Origin: JAGOUU01 sp964609155
GTDB lineage: Bacteria; Pseudomonadota; Gammaproteobacteria; JAGOUU01
DNA length: 31,163 nt
Direction of reading: 5' to 3'
NCBI GenBank assembly: GCA_964609155.1
Contig: CAZSRF010000029.1
Location: 1 to 31,163 of the forward strand
Part shown: one piece after another, positions 24,133 to 31,163 of the stretch
How the letters are laid out: each line of letters opens with the position of its first letter
Position numbering within the stretch: position 1 is the stretch's first letter
The notes under the pieces: generated by a model
Databases searched by the model: none
Told to the model about the DNA's origin: nothing
The model's input: the letters and a program-made list of their open reading frames with translations, nothing else
Translations under genes and position numbers: made by a program

Positions 24133-24423
24133 ATGATAAATAATTTTTCTAGCAAAACAGCGCAAGATATCTATGATGGAGTATCGAGCAGATATGCCAG
24201 AAAAATTAGCCATGAACTACATCATAAAATCCAAAGATTATTTGATCAATTAGATGTAGTAAAAGACATTGAAGAATTAAGAGTGCCGCCTAGTAATAGA
24301 CTAGAGAAGCTTTCAGGCGACTTAAAAGATTTCTGGAGCATTAGAATTAATGCACAATATAGAATTATTTTTAAGTGGAATAAGAGTATAGCATTTGATG
24401 TTGATATTGTTGATTATCATTAA
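24133..24423 (+). CDS. higB: HigB-like toxin (RelE/ParE superfamily)
   Basis: HigB-type toxins are ribosome-dependent mRNA interferases. The 96 residues match the plasmid-maintenance killer family: 'MINNFSSK' at the N-terminus, 'IEELRVPPSNRLEKLSGDLKDFWSIRIN.QYRIIFKW' (residues 54-84, conserved core with its basic and aromatic residues), and the final 'VDIVDYH'. The toxin precedes the antitoxin, the usual order in hig operons. No Shine-Dalgarno is visible, and the predicted transcription start lies within a few bases of the ATG, so translation may be leaderless and weak, which would favour excess antitoxin. Confidence 0.88.
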   Translation: MINNFSSKTAQDIYDGVSSRYARKISHELHHKIQRLFDQLDVVKDIEELRVPPSNRLEKLSGDLKDFWSIRINAQYRIIFKWNKSIAFDVDIVDYH

Positions 24424-24438
24424 TTCAGGAGGTTGTAT

Positions 24439-24747
24439 ATGATGCCAAAAAATAGAGCACCAACTCATCCAGGGCAAATGTTATTGCATGAGTTTTTGGA
24501 GCCGATGAATTTATCACAAAAAGAATTTGCCGAGCATATTGGTTGGACATATGCACGGTTAAATGAAATTATAAATTGTCGAAGGGGCATAAGTCCCGAT
24601 TCTGCTTTAATATTAGCTGAAACCTTATCTACAACACCAGAATTTTGGCTAGATCTACAAACAAAATATGATTTGTGGCAAGCATCGAAAAAACGCAGAG
24701 GAAAGCCGAAAATAAAAAAATTACTTATCAACAGGAAAGCTGGATAA
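24439..24747 (+). CDS. higA: HigA-like antitoxin (HTH, XRE family)
   Basis: Antitoxin and probable operon repressor. 'APTHPGQMLLHEFLEPMNLS' is the classic HigA beginning. It is followed by an HTH domain ('QKEFAEHIG', recognition helix near 'YARLNEIINCRRGI') and 'LAETLSTTPEFWLDLQ', then a basic tail. I chose the ATG at 24439 (102 residues) because a perfect AGGAGG (24427-24432) lies 6 bases upstream; a TTG at 24433 and an ATG at 24442 are alternatives. The strong Shine-Dalgarno contrasts with the toxin, which has none. Confidence 0.9.
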   Translation: MMPKNRAPTHPGQMLLHEFLEPMNLSQKEFAEHIGWTYARLNEIINCRRGISPDSALILAETLSTTPEFWLDLQTKYDLWQASKKRRGKPKIKKLLINRKAG

Positions 24748-25087
24748 CGTTCTGTTTAGGCTTTTTGTCACTCCGCAGGTAATAAATCATCAAATAATCT
24801 AATCATCGTCTTCGTTATCATGTTTTTTATAGCTAATTTTTCAATACCCATTCCAAGAGATCTGTTGATATTTGCCATTTGTACAGATTTTTTTTATTTC
24901 ATCTCTCGATAAATACTGCTTATGACAAATACATTCAGTTTTTAGTATCTGTTTGATACTATTTTTGGATGCTCTAATTTTGAACTTTCATTGAAATCCT
25001 TGAAACTATTTGAAACTCTAAAGTTTTCATGATAGATTGTTTGATGCAGAATATGCTGTTAATAATTATTAAAGTGAAGGCATCCCC
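24748..25087. other. Intergenic region with iterated TTGAA motifs
   Basis: This 340-base gap has no good gene. TTGAA-type octamers begin at 24980, 24991, 25000 and 25010 (the last two are identical, TTGAAACT), spaced about one helical turn apart, shortly before the Bro-N gene. They could be an operator. On the minus strand, about 24799-24987, a weak frame broken by TGA ('TECICHKQYLSRDEIKK') may be a decayed gene; I give it little weight. Confidence 0.4.
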
Positions 25088-25927
25088 ATGAAGAATAATG
25101 CGACTATTTTTGAAGATTACAAAATTCGACGTGTATATGATGAAGAATCTGAAACATGGTTTTTCTCAGTTATTGATATTGTACAGGCTTTAATTCAACA
25201 GCCTGATTATCAAACGGCTCGAAAATACTGGAATAAACTAAAAGAAAGGCTTAAAAGCGAGGGAAGTGAAACGGTGACAAATTGTCACCAGTTGAAAATG
25301 GTGGCAGAAGATGGAAAATTAAGGCTAACAGATGTTGCTAATGCAGAAACACTGCTACGTTTAATTCAATCTGTTCCTAGCCCAAGAGCAGAGCCAATCA
25401 AGCTTTGGTTGGCAAAAGTTGGTTATGAACGTATGCAAGAAATGACTGATCCAGCCAAGTCTTTAAATAGAGCTAGAGAAACATGGCAGAAGCATGGCTA
25501 TAGTGAAAAATGGATCCAACAACGGATGATGGGTCAAGAAACTAGGAACAAGCTTACTGATTATTGGAAAGAGCATGGAATTAAGGAAGGTGATGAATTT
25601 GCGATCTTAACTAATATCATTCATCAAGAATGGACTGAGATTAGTGTTAAAGATCATAAAAAAATTAAAGGATTAAAAACACAAAATCTGCGTGATCATA
25701 TGAGTGAAGCTGAACTAATTTTTACTGCACTTGCAGAATTATCAACTAGACAAATAGCAGAAACTGCAAATGCTAACGGCATGAAAGAGAATAAATTAGT
25801 TAGTAGAGAAGATGGAAGTGTAGCTAAAAAAGCTCGCATGGACTTGGAAAGTAAAACGAGGCAAAAAGTTGTGACAAGAAATAATTTTCTTGAATTAGAA
25901 AAATCACCTGAAGAAATTAGCGACTAG
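25088..25927 (+). CDS. Bro-N domain protein (phage antirepressor-like)
   Basis: 279 residues with a BRO N-terminal domain (about 8-120): 'IRRVYDEESETWFFSVIDIVQAL', 'ARKYWNKLKERL', 'GSETVTNCHQLK', 'LLRLIQSVPSPRAEPIKLWLAKVG'. The C-terminal half belongs to a conserved extension found with this domain in bacterial chromosomes ('LTDYWKEHGIKEGDEFAILTN', 'GLKTQNLRDHMSEAELIFT', 'KVVTRNNFLELE' at the end). Bro-N proteins bind DNA and are often phage or mobile-element regulators; some chromosomal members respond to stress. No integrase or phage structural gene is nearby, so it may be a domesticated or solitary regulator. Confidence 0.85.
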   Translation: MKNNATIFEDYKIRRVYDEESETWFFSVIDIVQALIQQPDYQTARKYWNKLKERLKSEGSETVTNCHQLKMVAEDGKLRLTDVANAETLLRLIQSVPSPRAEPIKLWLAKVGYERMQEMTDPAKSLNRARETWQKHGYSEKWIQQRMMGQETRNKLTDYWKEHGIKEGDEFAILTNIIHQEWTEISVKDHKKIKGLKTQNLRDHMSEAELIFTALAELSTRQIAETANANGMKENKLVSREDGSVAKKARMDLESKTRQKVVTRNNFLELEKSPEEISD

Positions 25928-25989
25928 TAACAAATATACTTTACAAAAACCATTTGAGATGTTGGATCAACTCAGGTGATCGTTCGGAT

Positions 25990-26018
25990 TGGCTCCCCGA
26001 GTGGGACGAATTTCGAAC
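25990..26018 (-). other. tRNA 3'-end-like scrap (possible attachment-site relic)
   Basis: Read on the minus strand, TTCGAA followed by CCCAC and TCGGGGA-G-CCA looks like the T loop, T-stem 3' strand, acceptor 3' strand, discriminator and CCA of a tRNA with acceptor TCCCCGA (tRNA-Asn-like). The T-stem 5' half does not pair, five extra bases interrupt the loop, and no anticodon arm is present, so this is not a functional tRNA. A 3'-end fragment would fit a tRNA-targeting integration scar. Confidence 0.35.
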
Positions 26019-26027
26019 TTTTCGGGT

Positions 26028-26036
26028 TGATATAAT
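26028..26036 (+). promoter_or_regulatory. Extended -10 element upstream of the transglycosylase
   Basis: TG-A-TATAAT, a perfect extended -10, on the strand of the transglycosylase gene. It would give an untranslated leader of about 150 bases, so its link to that gene is uncertain. Confidence 0.3.
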
Positions 26037-26192
26037 AGAAACTTTAAATTTTGCTGCTAATCTTCATTTTTTAAAGGTGGCTTGATACTCTTACCATAGG
26101 ATTTTAATAGTTTGTAAACTTAAAAATTTTGACATCAATATATTTCAAGTGATAAGATTGTTAGCAAATTTAACCAGAGGTTGGTGTTAAAT

Positions 26193-26972
26193 ATGAGTAT
26201 AATTTTATCTAACATGTCAGATAACCAAGATCAAAAAGTCCATCTCTGGCGTCATTGTCCGGTGGGTAAACATTTTGTAAAGGAATATTCGAGAGATAAC
26301 CCTCCCAGTAAAGATCATCCCCATGGCTCTGTTAGTACTGTACATTCTCATTGTGCCACTAATCCAACTAGAAAGATCAGGCCAAAAGGGGAGGTTATAG
26401 TAAAAGATTTATTATCTTTCGATGAAATTTCTTATATTAGCAGTAAATATTTTGCAGAGTTAACTGGGTTGCCAACAGCCAATGCTCTAAAGTTTGAACA
26501 TGCTGATAAGTATGATATTTTTATTCGTGGTTGGGTGCATTATTGGAATGATATTTTTAACTTTAAGGAGCCACTAGATCCAAATTTAGTAAAAGCATTA
26601 ATTGCGAGTGAATCTAGTTTTGATATAAAACCTAAAGGCAAAAGCCAGGCTATTGGTTTAATGCAATTAATGCCGGATACTATCACCTATTTACAAAATC
26701 TTAATGGAGAGTTGAAAGATCATTTCATACGTGTTAGCAAATCTAACTACTTAGATCCTTCTGCTAATATTTGTGCTGGTGTGCGTTGGTTATTTAGAAA
26801 GAAAGTTACGGCAGCTGAACGGTTGAAACGTGATGCTACTTGGATCGAGGCAGTAGCTGATTATAAGAGCTATTTAAAAAAGATGATATCCGGAGAGAAT
26901 CCAAACCCAAGCGGTATGGATAACTTTAATGAGTATTACGCCATGTTGAAAGAAAAGGAGAAAGGTAGGTAG
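26193..26972 (+). CDS. Lytic transglycosylase (SLT) with His/Cys-rich N-terminal region
   Basis: The C-terminal SLT domain (about 128-250) has the catalytic Glu E140 in 'ALIASESSFDIKPKGKSQA', followed by 'IGLMQLMPDT' and 'DPSANICAGVRWL', so it should cleave peptidoglycan glycan strands. The N-terminal region (15-62, 'HLWRHCPVG' to 'HSHCATNP') is rich in conserved-looking His, Cys, Arg and Pro and may bind zinc. There is no signal peptide, so export would need another route such as a dedicated secretion system, or release on lysis. The start at 26193 (259 residues) is an ATG; GTG (26184) and TTG (26181) are alternatives nearer to an AGAGG sequence. A cell-wall toxin or secretion-associated enzyme is possible. 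Confidence 0.8.
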   Translation: MSIILSNMSDNQDQKVHLWRHCPVGKHFVKEYSRDNPPSKDHPHGSVSTVHSHCATNPTRKIRPKGEVIVKDLLSFDEISYISSKYFAELTGLPTANALKFEHADKYDIFIRGWVHYWNDIFNFKEPLDPNLVKALIASESSFDIKPKGKSQAIGLMQLMPDTITYLQNLNGELKDHFIRVSKSNYLDPSANICAGVRWLFRKKVTAAERLKRDATWIEAVADYKSYLKKMISGENPNPSGMDNFNEYYAMLKEKEKGR

Positions 26973-26992
26973 TGGAGAAAATTGGTTTTACA

Positions 26993-27922
26993 CTATTCGT
27001 AAGGTTTCAAATCACTTCCAACCATTGCCCAAGACTTGCCACTATCACTGCTTACCCATAAAACGTCCGCACGAACACAATTGGTGTCTAAATCGTCAGA
27101 ATCTTTTACATGTAAATAGGTAGTTTTTATGAGTATATTTTTAGATTCAATGTAAATATTATTTATTGTTTCTAGAAAATACATAATATCGCTATTGTTT
27201 TTTTCTTTAGTAAGAGGAATAAATGTGCTGGAGTGATTTTTCCATACAGGATTTTTTTGTGTAGTATCTAGAGATAATAATCCTGGAGAATCACCATTCC
27301 ACAAATAAGTAGTTACAAATAATTTGTTATTTATTATATAACTATTGTCGTCCATCCATTCTGAATTTAATTTTGGCCTTTTATGTTGTCGCCAAGTTTT
27401 ACCGCTATTAGTTGATACCACATAGGATGGTTTATTATTTGAACAGTTAGCACATCCAATACTAATTATATTGTTATTAACGGTCATATGGCCGAGCTGC
27501 CATTTTGATGGAAAATGTTTAATCAATTTCCAATGAATTCCGTCGTTTGATCTGAACAATATATTGTGTTTTTTTTCAATATTATGACTATAAGAATTAA
27601 CTAAAATATATAAATAACTGTTGGATTCACTCAAGTCAAAGTTATGGTAATCATATATAGCAGGGATTAGTTTTTTTAAAGAAATGTAACTGCTATGAAT
27701 TTTTGTATTATTGGCAGAGAAAATTTCGGTGAGTATTTTTAATTCTTCCTTTTCTTCAATTAATTTGAATAGATATTTATTACTGCGAAAGGTGACTGTG
27801 CTGATATCGGTATCGTCTCTATCTGTAATAATTTCATCGTTGCTTGCTATTGCGTATGTTATGTGAGAAATAGAGAATACTATTAGTATTTTTATAATAG
27901 TTATTTTAAAAATTTCTAACAT
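26993..27922 (-). CDS. Exported Asp-box (BNR-like) repeat protein
   Basis: A 309-residue protein with an N-terminal signal sequence (about 1-26). Three Asp-box motifs of the S-x-D/N-x-G-x-x-W type are spread along the chain: 'FRSNDGIHWKLI', 'VSTNSGKTWRQHK' and 'VSSDSGKSWAMV'. Asp boxes mark beta-propeller turns in sialidases and related exported proteins. The sialidase catalytic Arg triad is not evident, so glycosidase activity is not claimed. It is AT-rich, convergent with the transglycosylase, and downstream of the oxygenase gene on the same strand. The function is unknown; surface or secreted carbohydrate binding is plausible. Confidence 0.7.
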   Translation of the reverse strand: MLEIFKITIIKILIVFSISHITYAIASNDEIITDRDDTDISTVTFRSNKYLFKLIEEKEELKILTEIFSANNTKIHSSYISLKKLIPAIYDYHNFDLSESNSYLYILVNSYSHNIEKKHNILFRSNDGIHWKLIKHFPSKWQLGHMTVNNNIISIGCANCSNNKPSYVVSTNSGKTWRQHKRPKLNSEWMDDNSYIINNKLFVTTYLWNGDSPGLLSLDTTQKNPVWKNHSSTFIPLTKEKNNSDIMYFLETINNIYIESKNILIKTTYLHVKDSDDLDTNCVRADVLWVSSDSGKSWAMVGSDLKPYE

Positions 27923-27991
27923 AATTTAAATTAGCGCTGGGACTTTATTAAGGTATTATATGCTTTGTAGTTTGAGTTTTATAGTGATTTC

Positions 27992-28006
27992 TTATGTGTC
28001 ACATAA
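27992..28006. repeat. 15-bp palindrome TTATGTG-T-CACATAA
   Basis: A perfect 7-bp inverted repeat with a one-base centre, between the oxygenase stop and the Asp-box gene, both on the minus strand. It may be an operator for the Asp-box gene or part of a weak terminator. Confidence 0.35.
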
Positions 28007-28056
28007 AAAACTTAAAGATAATCCAATGTTCAGGATAATAAATGTGCGACGTGATG

Positions 28057-30312
28057 TTATTTTGCATGTTCCATTAACATAGAGAGTTTTTTGTAATAAA
28101 TACTTACTTTAAGATATCTTTGTTTCGCGTAATCATAAAGTTTAGTACTTTTAACCATTACAAGTTTGTAGGGAGAGCCTTTCTTCTCCACAGAGATATC
28201 GACTGGCAATCCTTGCCTGTTGATAATATCAGCCACATGATCTCTGTCAGCAGTAACTATCGGCCATATTTTGGTTGATTCAGTTTTAGAAGTTAAGAAA
28301 CTTGTAGCTGTTTTGCATAGATTACATTTGCAAGGTAGAGTAGTATCAATCGACTGATCATCAATGGAACGTAAACCTTTATCATATTCTTGTTTGAGAA
28401 TACTCATAAGGTGTTCATTAAGTTTTATGAATAGAGATGTATAAGAGGTATTTTTCCTATCCATATTCGCTAGTTGTTCAAGAATAATATCTGATAAGTC
28501 TAGTTCGGGGTACAATATTGGATTTGATATTAAATGATTTATGATGGGTTGTGTTATAGTGGTATTTTTAAGTGCATCGCAGGCATTAAATAAATCTTTA
28601 ATAATAGTGATTCTTTTATGCAAGTATTTCGCTATCTCAACTAGGCTGGTACGTGCAGTACTTTTATCGTTTTCAATAATTGTATTAATTTGATATTTTA
28701 ATAAAAATTCCACCAATTTGTCATCTAAGCCGGAATTTAACATATGACGCACTAATTCATTAATTTTTTCTAATATCTTATTACTATGAAATCTATAATT
28801 ATTTTCTTTGTTGCTCCAGTTTTGTATTGATTCTAGACACCAATTAGGGCCGTAAATATCTTGTAACTTTGCCAGCCAATTAATATTATTAATATTAATT
28901 GTAGTTATATCGAGTTTCGACAAAAGGGTTTTAGCAACTCCTGCATTATTAATATAGCAGGCTATTTGCATAAATGAGCTTAAGTAATCTTTTTCATTGT
29001 AACTGCGTAATAATATCTGTTCTGCTTTTTGGATAATATTGACTAGTTGTTTCTCATTGCCTGGTTTTTGTGTTCGTTCTAATAAATCATTTATTGCGCC
29101 AGTATAATTGAGTTTAAAGTTCATTATTTGCTGATCTGCTTCTCGCCAGAGTACCACGGCGGCTCTACGATACCAATAATCCATAGTATTACCATAATTA
29201 CCCATATAGCCTTCATACTGAGATTCTACAGGATCAAATTCTTTAGTATCTTTTGTCCAACAAATTTCGTCTTCTGATAAATAGTAATTTCCGTGTGGAA
29301 GTTCCTGATCGTTACTATCTAGCCAATACGATAACTCAGTGCTATTTTCAATGAGTTCCTCAAGCTCAGGCGCATTTTCATCTTCATCATCATAATAGCC
29401 GCCACTGGTGCTCCAAGATTCATGTAGCTCTACTAATGCAAGATGCGATATTAATCCTAATTTTTTTGCCGCATTGCGGAATGCCACTGCATTGCTACGG
29501 TCGCCTCCTTTTAACATTTGCCATCTGAGACTGTGCTCTGTATAACTATGATCTAAGAAATATGCTAGCATTAACGGATCAGAACTAGTATTATCAGTGT
29601 AACTAAAGTAATCTCTAAGTGCTATTTCTAAATCGTTATTTATATATTTTGGTAGTTCGCTATTATCTGATTCCAAAACCAAGTTATAAGTTAATGCAAT
29701 TCGGTAGCCTTGTTTTATTTGCTCTACTTCATGTTGGCAATCAGAATAAAAAGCTATGCATTTTAATTGTTGAGCGTTCAAGTTTTCTGATATAAAAGTA
29801 TGTTTTTTATTATTATGATGAATAATTAAGTCGCCACCTATATGTGGTGTAGGCAAGATAATTACTAAGGTGGCAATCATGCCTTCTAGTTTTTCAGAAT
29901 CTTGGTGTGGTTTAAAAAATTGTCCAGGACTATAAATTAACATATTATGCAGATGTGCTGTTAACTTGGCATTTTCAGAAAGGCCAAGAGAATCTCGTAT
30001 AGTCATTAACATATTAGTAAAACTAATTTCGTTATAGTCAACTTGTAATTTATCTGCGGAAATTTCTTTAGTATCACGAACTTTTTTATCTAGCAAGGTT
30101 TTATCACCCTTGCCAAATTTAGCATCTGATGCTAGTATTAAAAGTTTATCAATATCTTCTTGAATAATTGGTAATTTTATTGAATAGGAATTTTGTGCTA
30201 TAATTTCTATACGCACAGTATTAGAATTTAATTCATATTCAGCATGGAAATTAGTATTTGAACTTGATTCAGACTGATGTTTTTCAAGTGCGTTTATTAT
30301 CTGGGAGGTCAT
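28057..30312 (-). CDS. Large 2OG-Fe(II) oxygenase-domain protein
   Basis: A 751-residue protein. The N-terminal prolyl-hydroxylase-like domain (about 30-215) has the iron triad H136, D138 ('FKPHQDSEK') and H194 ('DCQHEVEQI'), plus R204 ('GYRIALTYNL') for 2-oxoglutarate. The long helical middle (about 220-655) has no domain I know. The end has a CxCxxC motif (C661, C663, C666) followed by 'RDH' and 'KKGSPYKLVMVKST', an ending I associate with large fungal 2OG-oxygenase proteins. Substrate is unknown: protein hydroxylation is most likely. No signal peptide. An AGGATA Shine-Dalgarno precedes the ATG. The combination suggests gene exchange with eukaryotes, but this is inference from memory of the family. 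Confidence 0.8.
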   Translation of the reverse strand: MTSQIINALEKHQSESSSNTNFHAEYELNSNTVRIEIIAQNSYSIKLPIIQEDIDKLLILASDAKFGKGDKTLLDKKVRDTKEISADKLQVDYNEISFTNMLMTIRDSLGLSENAKLTAHLHNMLIYSPGQFFKPHQDSEKLEGMIATLVIILPTPHIGGDLIIHHNNKKHTFISENLNAQQLKCIAFYSDCQHEVEQIKQGYRIALTYNLVLESDNSELPKYINNDLEIALRDYFSYTDNTSSDPLMLAYFLDHSYTEHSLRWQMLKGGDRSNAVAFRNAAKKLGLISHLALVELHESWSTSGGYYDDEDENAPELEELIENSTELSYWLDSNDQELPHGNYYLSEDEICWTKDTKEFDPVESQYEGYMGNYGNTMDYWYRRAAVVLWREADQQIMNFKLNYTGAINDLLERTQKPGNEKQLVNIIQKAEQILLRSYNEKDYLSSFMQIACYINNAGVAKTLLSKLDITTININNINWLAKLQDIYGPNWCLESIQNWSNKENNYRFHSNKILEKINELVRHMLNSGLDDKLVEFLLKYQINTIIENDKSTARTSLVEIAKYLHKRITIIKDLFNACDALKNTTITQPIINHLISNPILYPELDLSDIILEQLANMDRKNTSYTSLFIKLNEHLMSILKQEYDKGLRSIDDQSIDTTLPCKCNLCKTATSFLTSKTESTKIWPIVTADRDHVADIINRQGLPVDISVEKKGSPYKLVMVKSTKLYDYAKQRYLKVSIYYKKLSMLMEHAK

Positions 30313-30470
30313 TGACTTATCCTGTGTATTAAATTAAGAGCCATATTGTCGCCATCATGTTGTGCATCAATTATACATTGGCAACAGTATTAGGCAACAC
30401 AAAATCATGTAGTAAAATAGCAAATACATATCGAAATTAGTATACATCAGAATGCTCAAATCCTTATTTA

Positions 30471-30479
30471 TGATATAAT
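30471..30479 (+). promoter_or_regulatory. Extended -10 promoter for the AlbA_2-like gene
   Basis: TG-A-TATAAT lies 42 bases before the ATG at 30522, with no good -35, as expected for an extended -10 promoter. Confidence 0.5.
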
Positions 30480-30521
30480 CCTCAGAGCTTATTAACCAAA
30501 TTTTATGATAATTCTGTTCAT

Positions 30522-31157
30522 ATGAAATTAGAGCAACTTAAAAAAATAATAGCTGAGGCGATCAATCGTGAATCACCGGAACTAGAGTTTAAAAAATCCA
30601 TGTCATTACTAAAACCAGCAGTTTGTACCGTGTGTGCCTACTTAAATGACAATGGTGGTAAGGTGTTAATAGGTGTAACTAATGACGGGACAATAGTTGG
30701 CAATACAGTAAGTGACAATACACAGCAAGAAATTGCTAATGAATTACTAAAAATAGAGCCTGCGGTAAAAATAAAAGTTGATTATGTTAATCTGGATAAT
30801 AATAAACAGGTTGTGATTCTTACCGCTCAATAAGGGAAGCATGCACCATATATTTATGATGGTAGACCATATTATCATATCGAAAGTTCTACTAGTAAAA
30901 TGCCCCAACATTATTATGAGCAATTGTTGGTTGAGAGAGGGCATCTAAATCATAGTTGGGAAGAAGCTATCATGATTGGCTGTACCTTGGATGATTTAGA
31001 TACAGATGAAATTCATAAAACGGTTTCCGATGGTGTTAAAGAAAAACGCATACCAGGTAGAGCAATAAAAGAAGAGCCAAAGGATCTGTTATCCAGGTTT
31101 AATTTAATCCTAAAAAAGGCAGTAGGCCACATTAAGCCTAATTTTCTAGCTCATTAA
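30522..31157 (+). pseudogene. AlbA_2/Schlafen-like protein, interrupted by TAA
   Basis: The N-terminal half is an AlbA_2 (Schlafen-like, formerly divergent AAA_4) domain: 'ESPELEFKKS', 'CAYLNDNGGKVLIGVTNDG', 'IEPAVKIKVDYVN'. TAA at 30831-30833 (codon 104) interrupts it, after which the same frame continues with 'GKHAPYIYDGRPYYH', 'STSKMPQHYYEQLL' and 'LDDLDTDEI', plainly the same protein. The frame ends at 31157 near 'FNLILKKAVGH', where relatives usually continue into a further conserved domain, so the 3' end is probably also truncated or replaced. Relatives are putative DNA-binding regulators or helicase-like proteins. Codon use matches the neighbours, suggesting recent loss. Confidence 0.75.
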
Positions 31158-31163
31158 TTAATT

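Noticed and set aside
24980..25017. CRISPR-like array
   Set aside because: The repeated units are only 8 bases at 9-11 base spacing, far too short for repeats and spacers; no cas genes.
22128..31157. TAA reassigned to a sense codon
   Set aside because: Many conserved genes in the window end in TAA at the expected length, so the code is standard and the three genes are broken.

Overview
The window looks like a piece of chromosome from an AT-rich gammaproteobacterium, probably host-associated or intracellular and possibly of the Legionellales/Coxiella type. The gammaproteobacterial origin rests on the gene string orn, nnrDE, tsaE, amiB, mutL, miaA, hfq, hflX, hflK, hflC, purA at 4110-16612. 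The narrower placement is inference, based on low GC, IS debris, broken genes, and several proteins with eukaryote-like domains or proline-rich tails.

Layout. 1-570 holds the 3' remnant of an IS4-family transposase. 571-4006 (minus strand) carries tRNA hydroxylase TrhO, an unknown two-helix membrane protein with a proline-rich tail, and the ribosome-assembly GTPase RsgA. 4110-16612 is the housekeeping block: RNA turnover (Orn), repair of damaged NAD(P)H (NnrDE), tRNA modification (TsaE, MiaA), cell-wall amidase, mismatch repair (MutL), the RNA chaperone Hfq, the ribosome-associated GTPase HflX, the FtsH regulators HflK/HflC, and purine synthesis (PurA). A 288-bp non-coding palindromic transposable element (MITE) with a 10-bp target duplication is inserted between mutL and miaA.

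16658-22004 mixes exported and metabolic proteins: a pentapeptide-repeat protein, an S1/P1-type nuclease, a small unknown protein, a glutathione peroxidase, MutY, a TPR-like protein and a hotdog thioesterase resembling MenI/YdiI.

22.0-31.2 kb is accessory. It begins with a four-gene cassette behind a good promoter: glycine-zipper protein, exported SH3-like protein, SEC-C-motif protein and a helical protein. The first and last of these each contain a single in-frame TAA. Then come a HigB/HigA-like toxin-antitoxin pair with a consensus promoter and operator-like repeat, a Bro-N protein with iterated upstream repeats, a tRNA-3'-end-like scrap, a lytic transglycosylase with a His/Cys-rich N-terminal region, an exported Asp-box protein, a 751-residue 2OG-Fe(II) oxygenase, and an AlbA_2/Schlafen-like gene broken by another in-frame TAA.

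No rRNA, intact tRNA or CRISPR array was seen. The strongest unusual signals are the palindromic MITE, the partly decayed cassette at 22.1-24.0 kb, and the apparently leaderless toxin-antitoxin operon.
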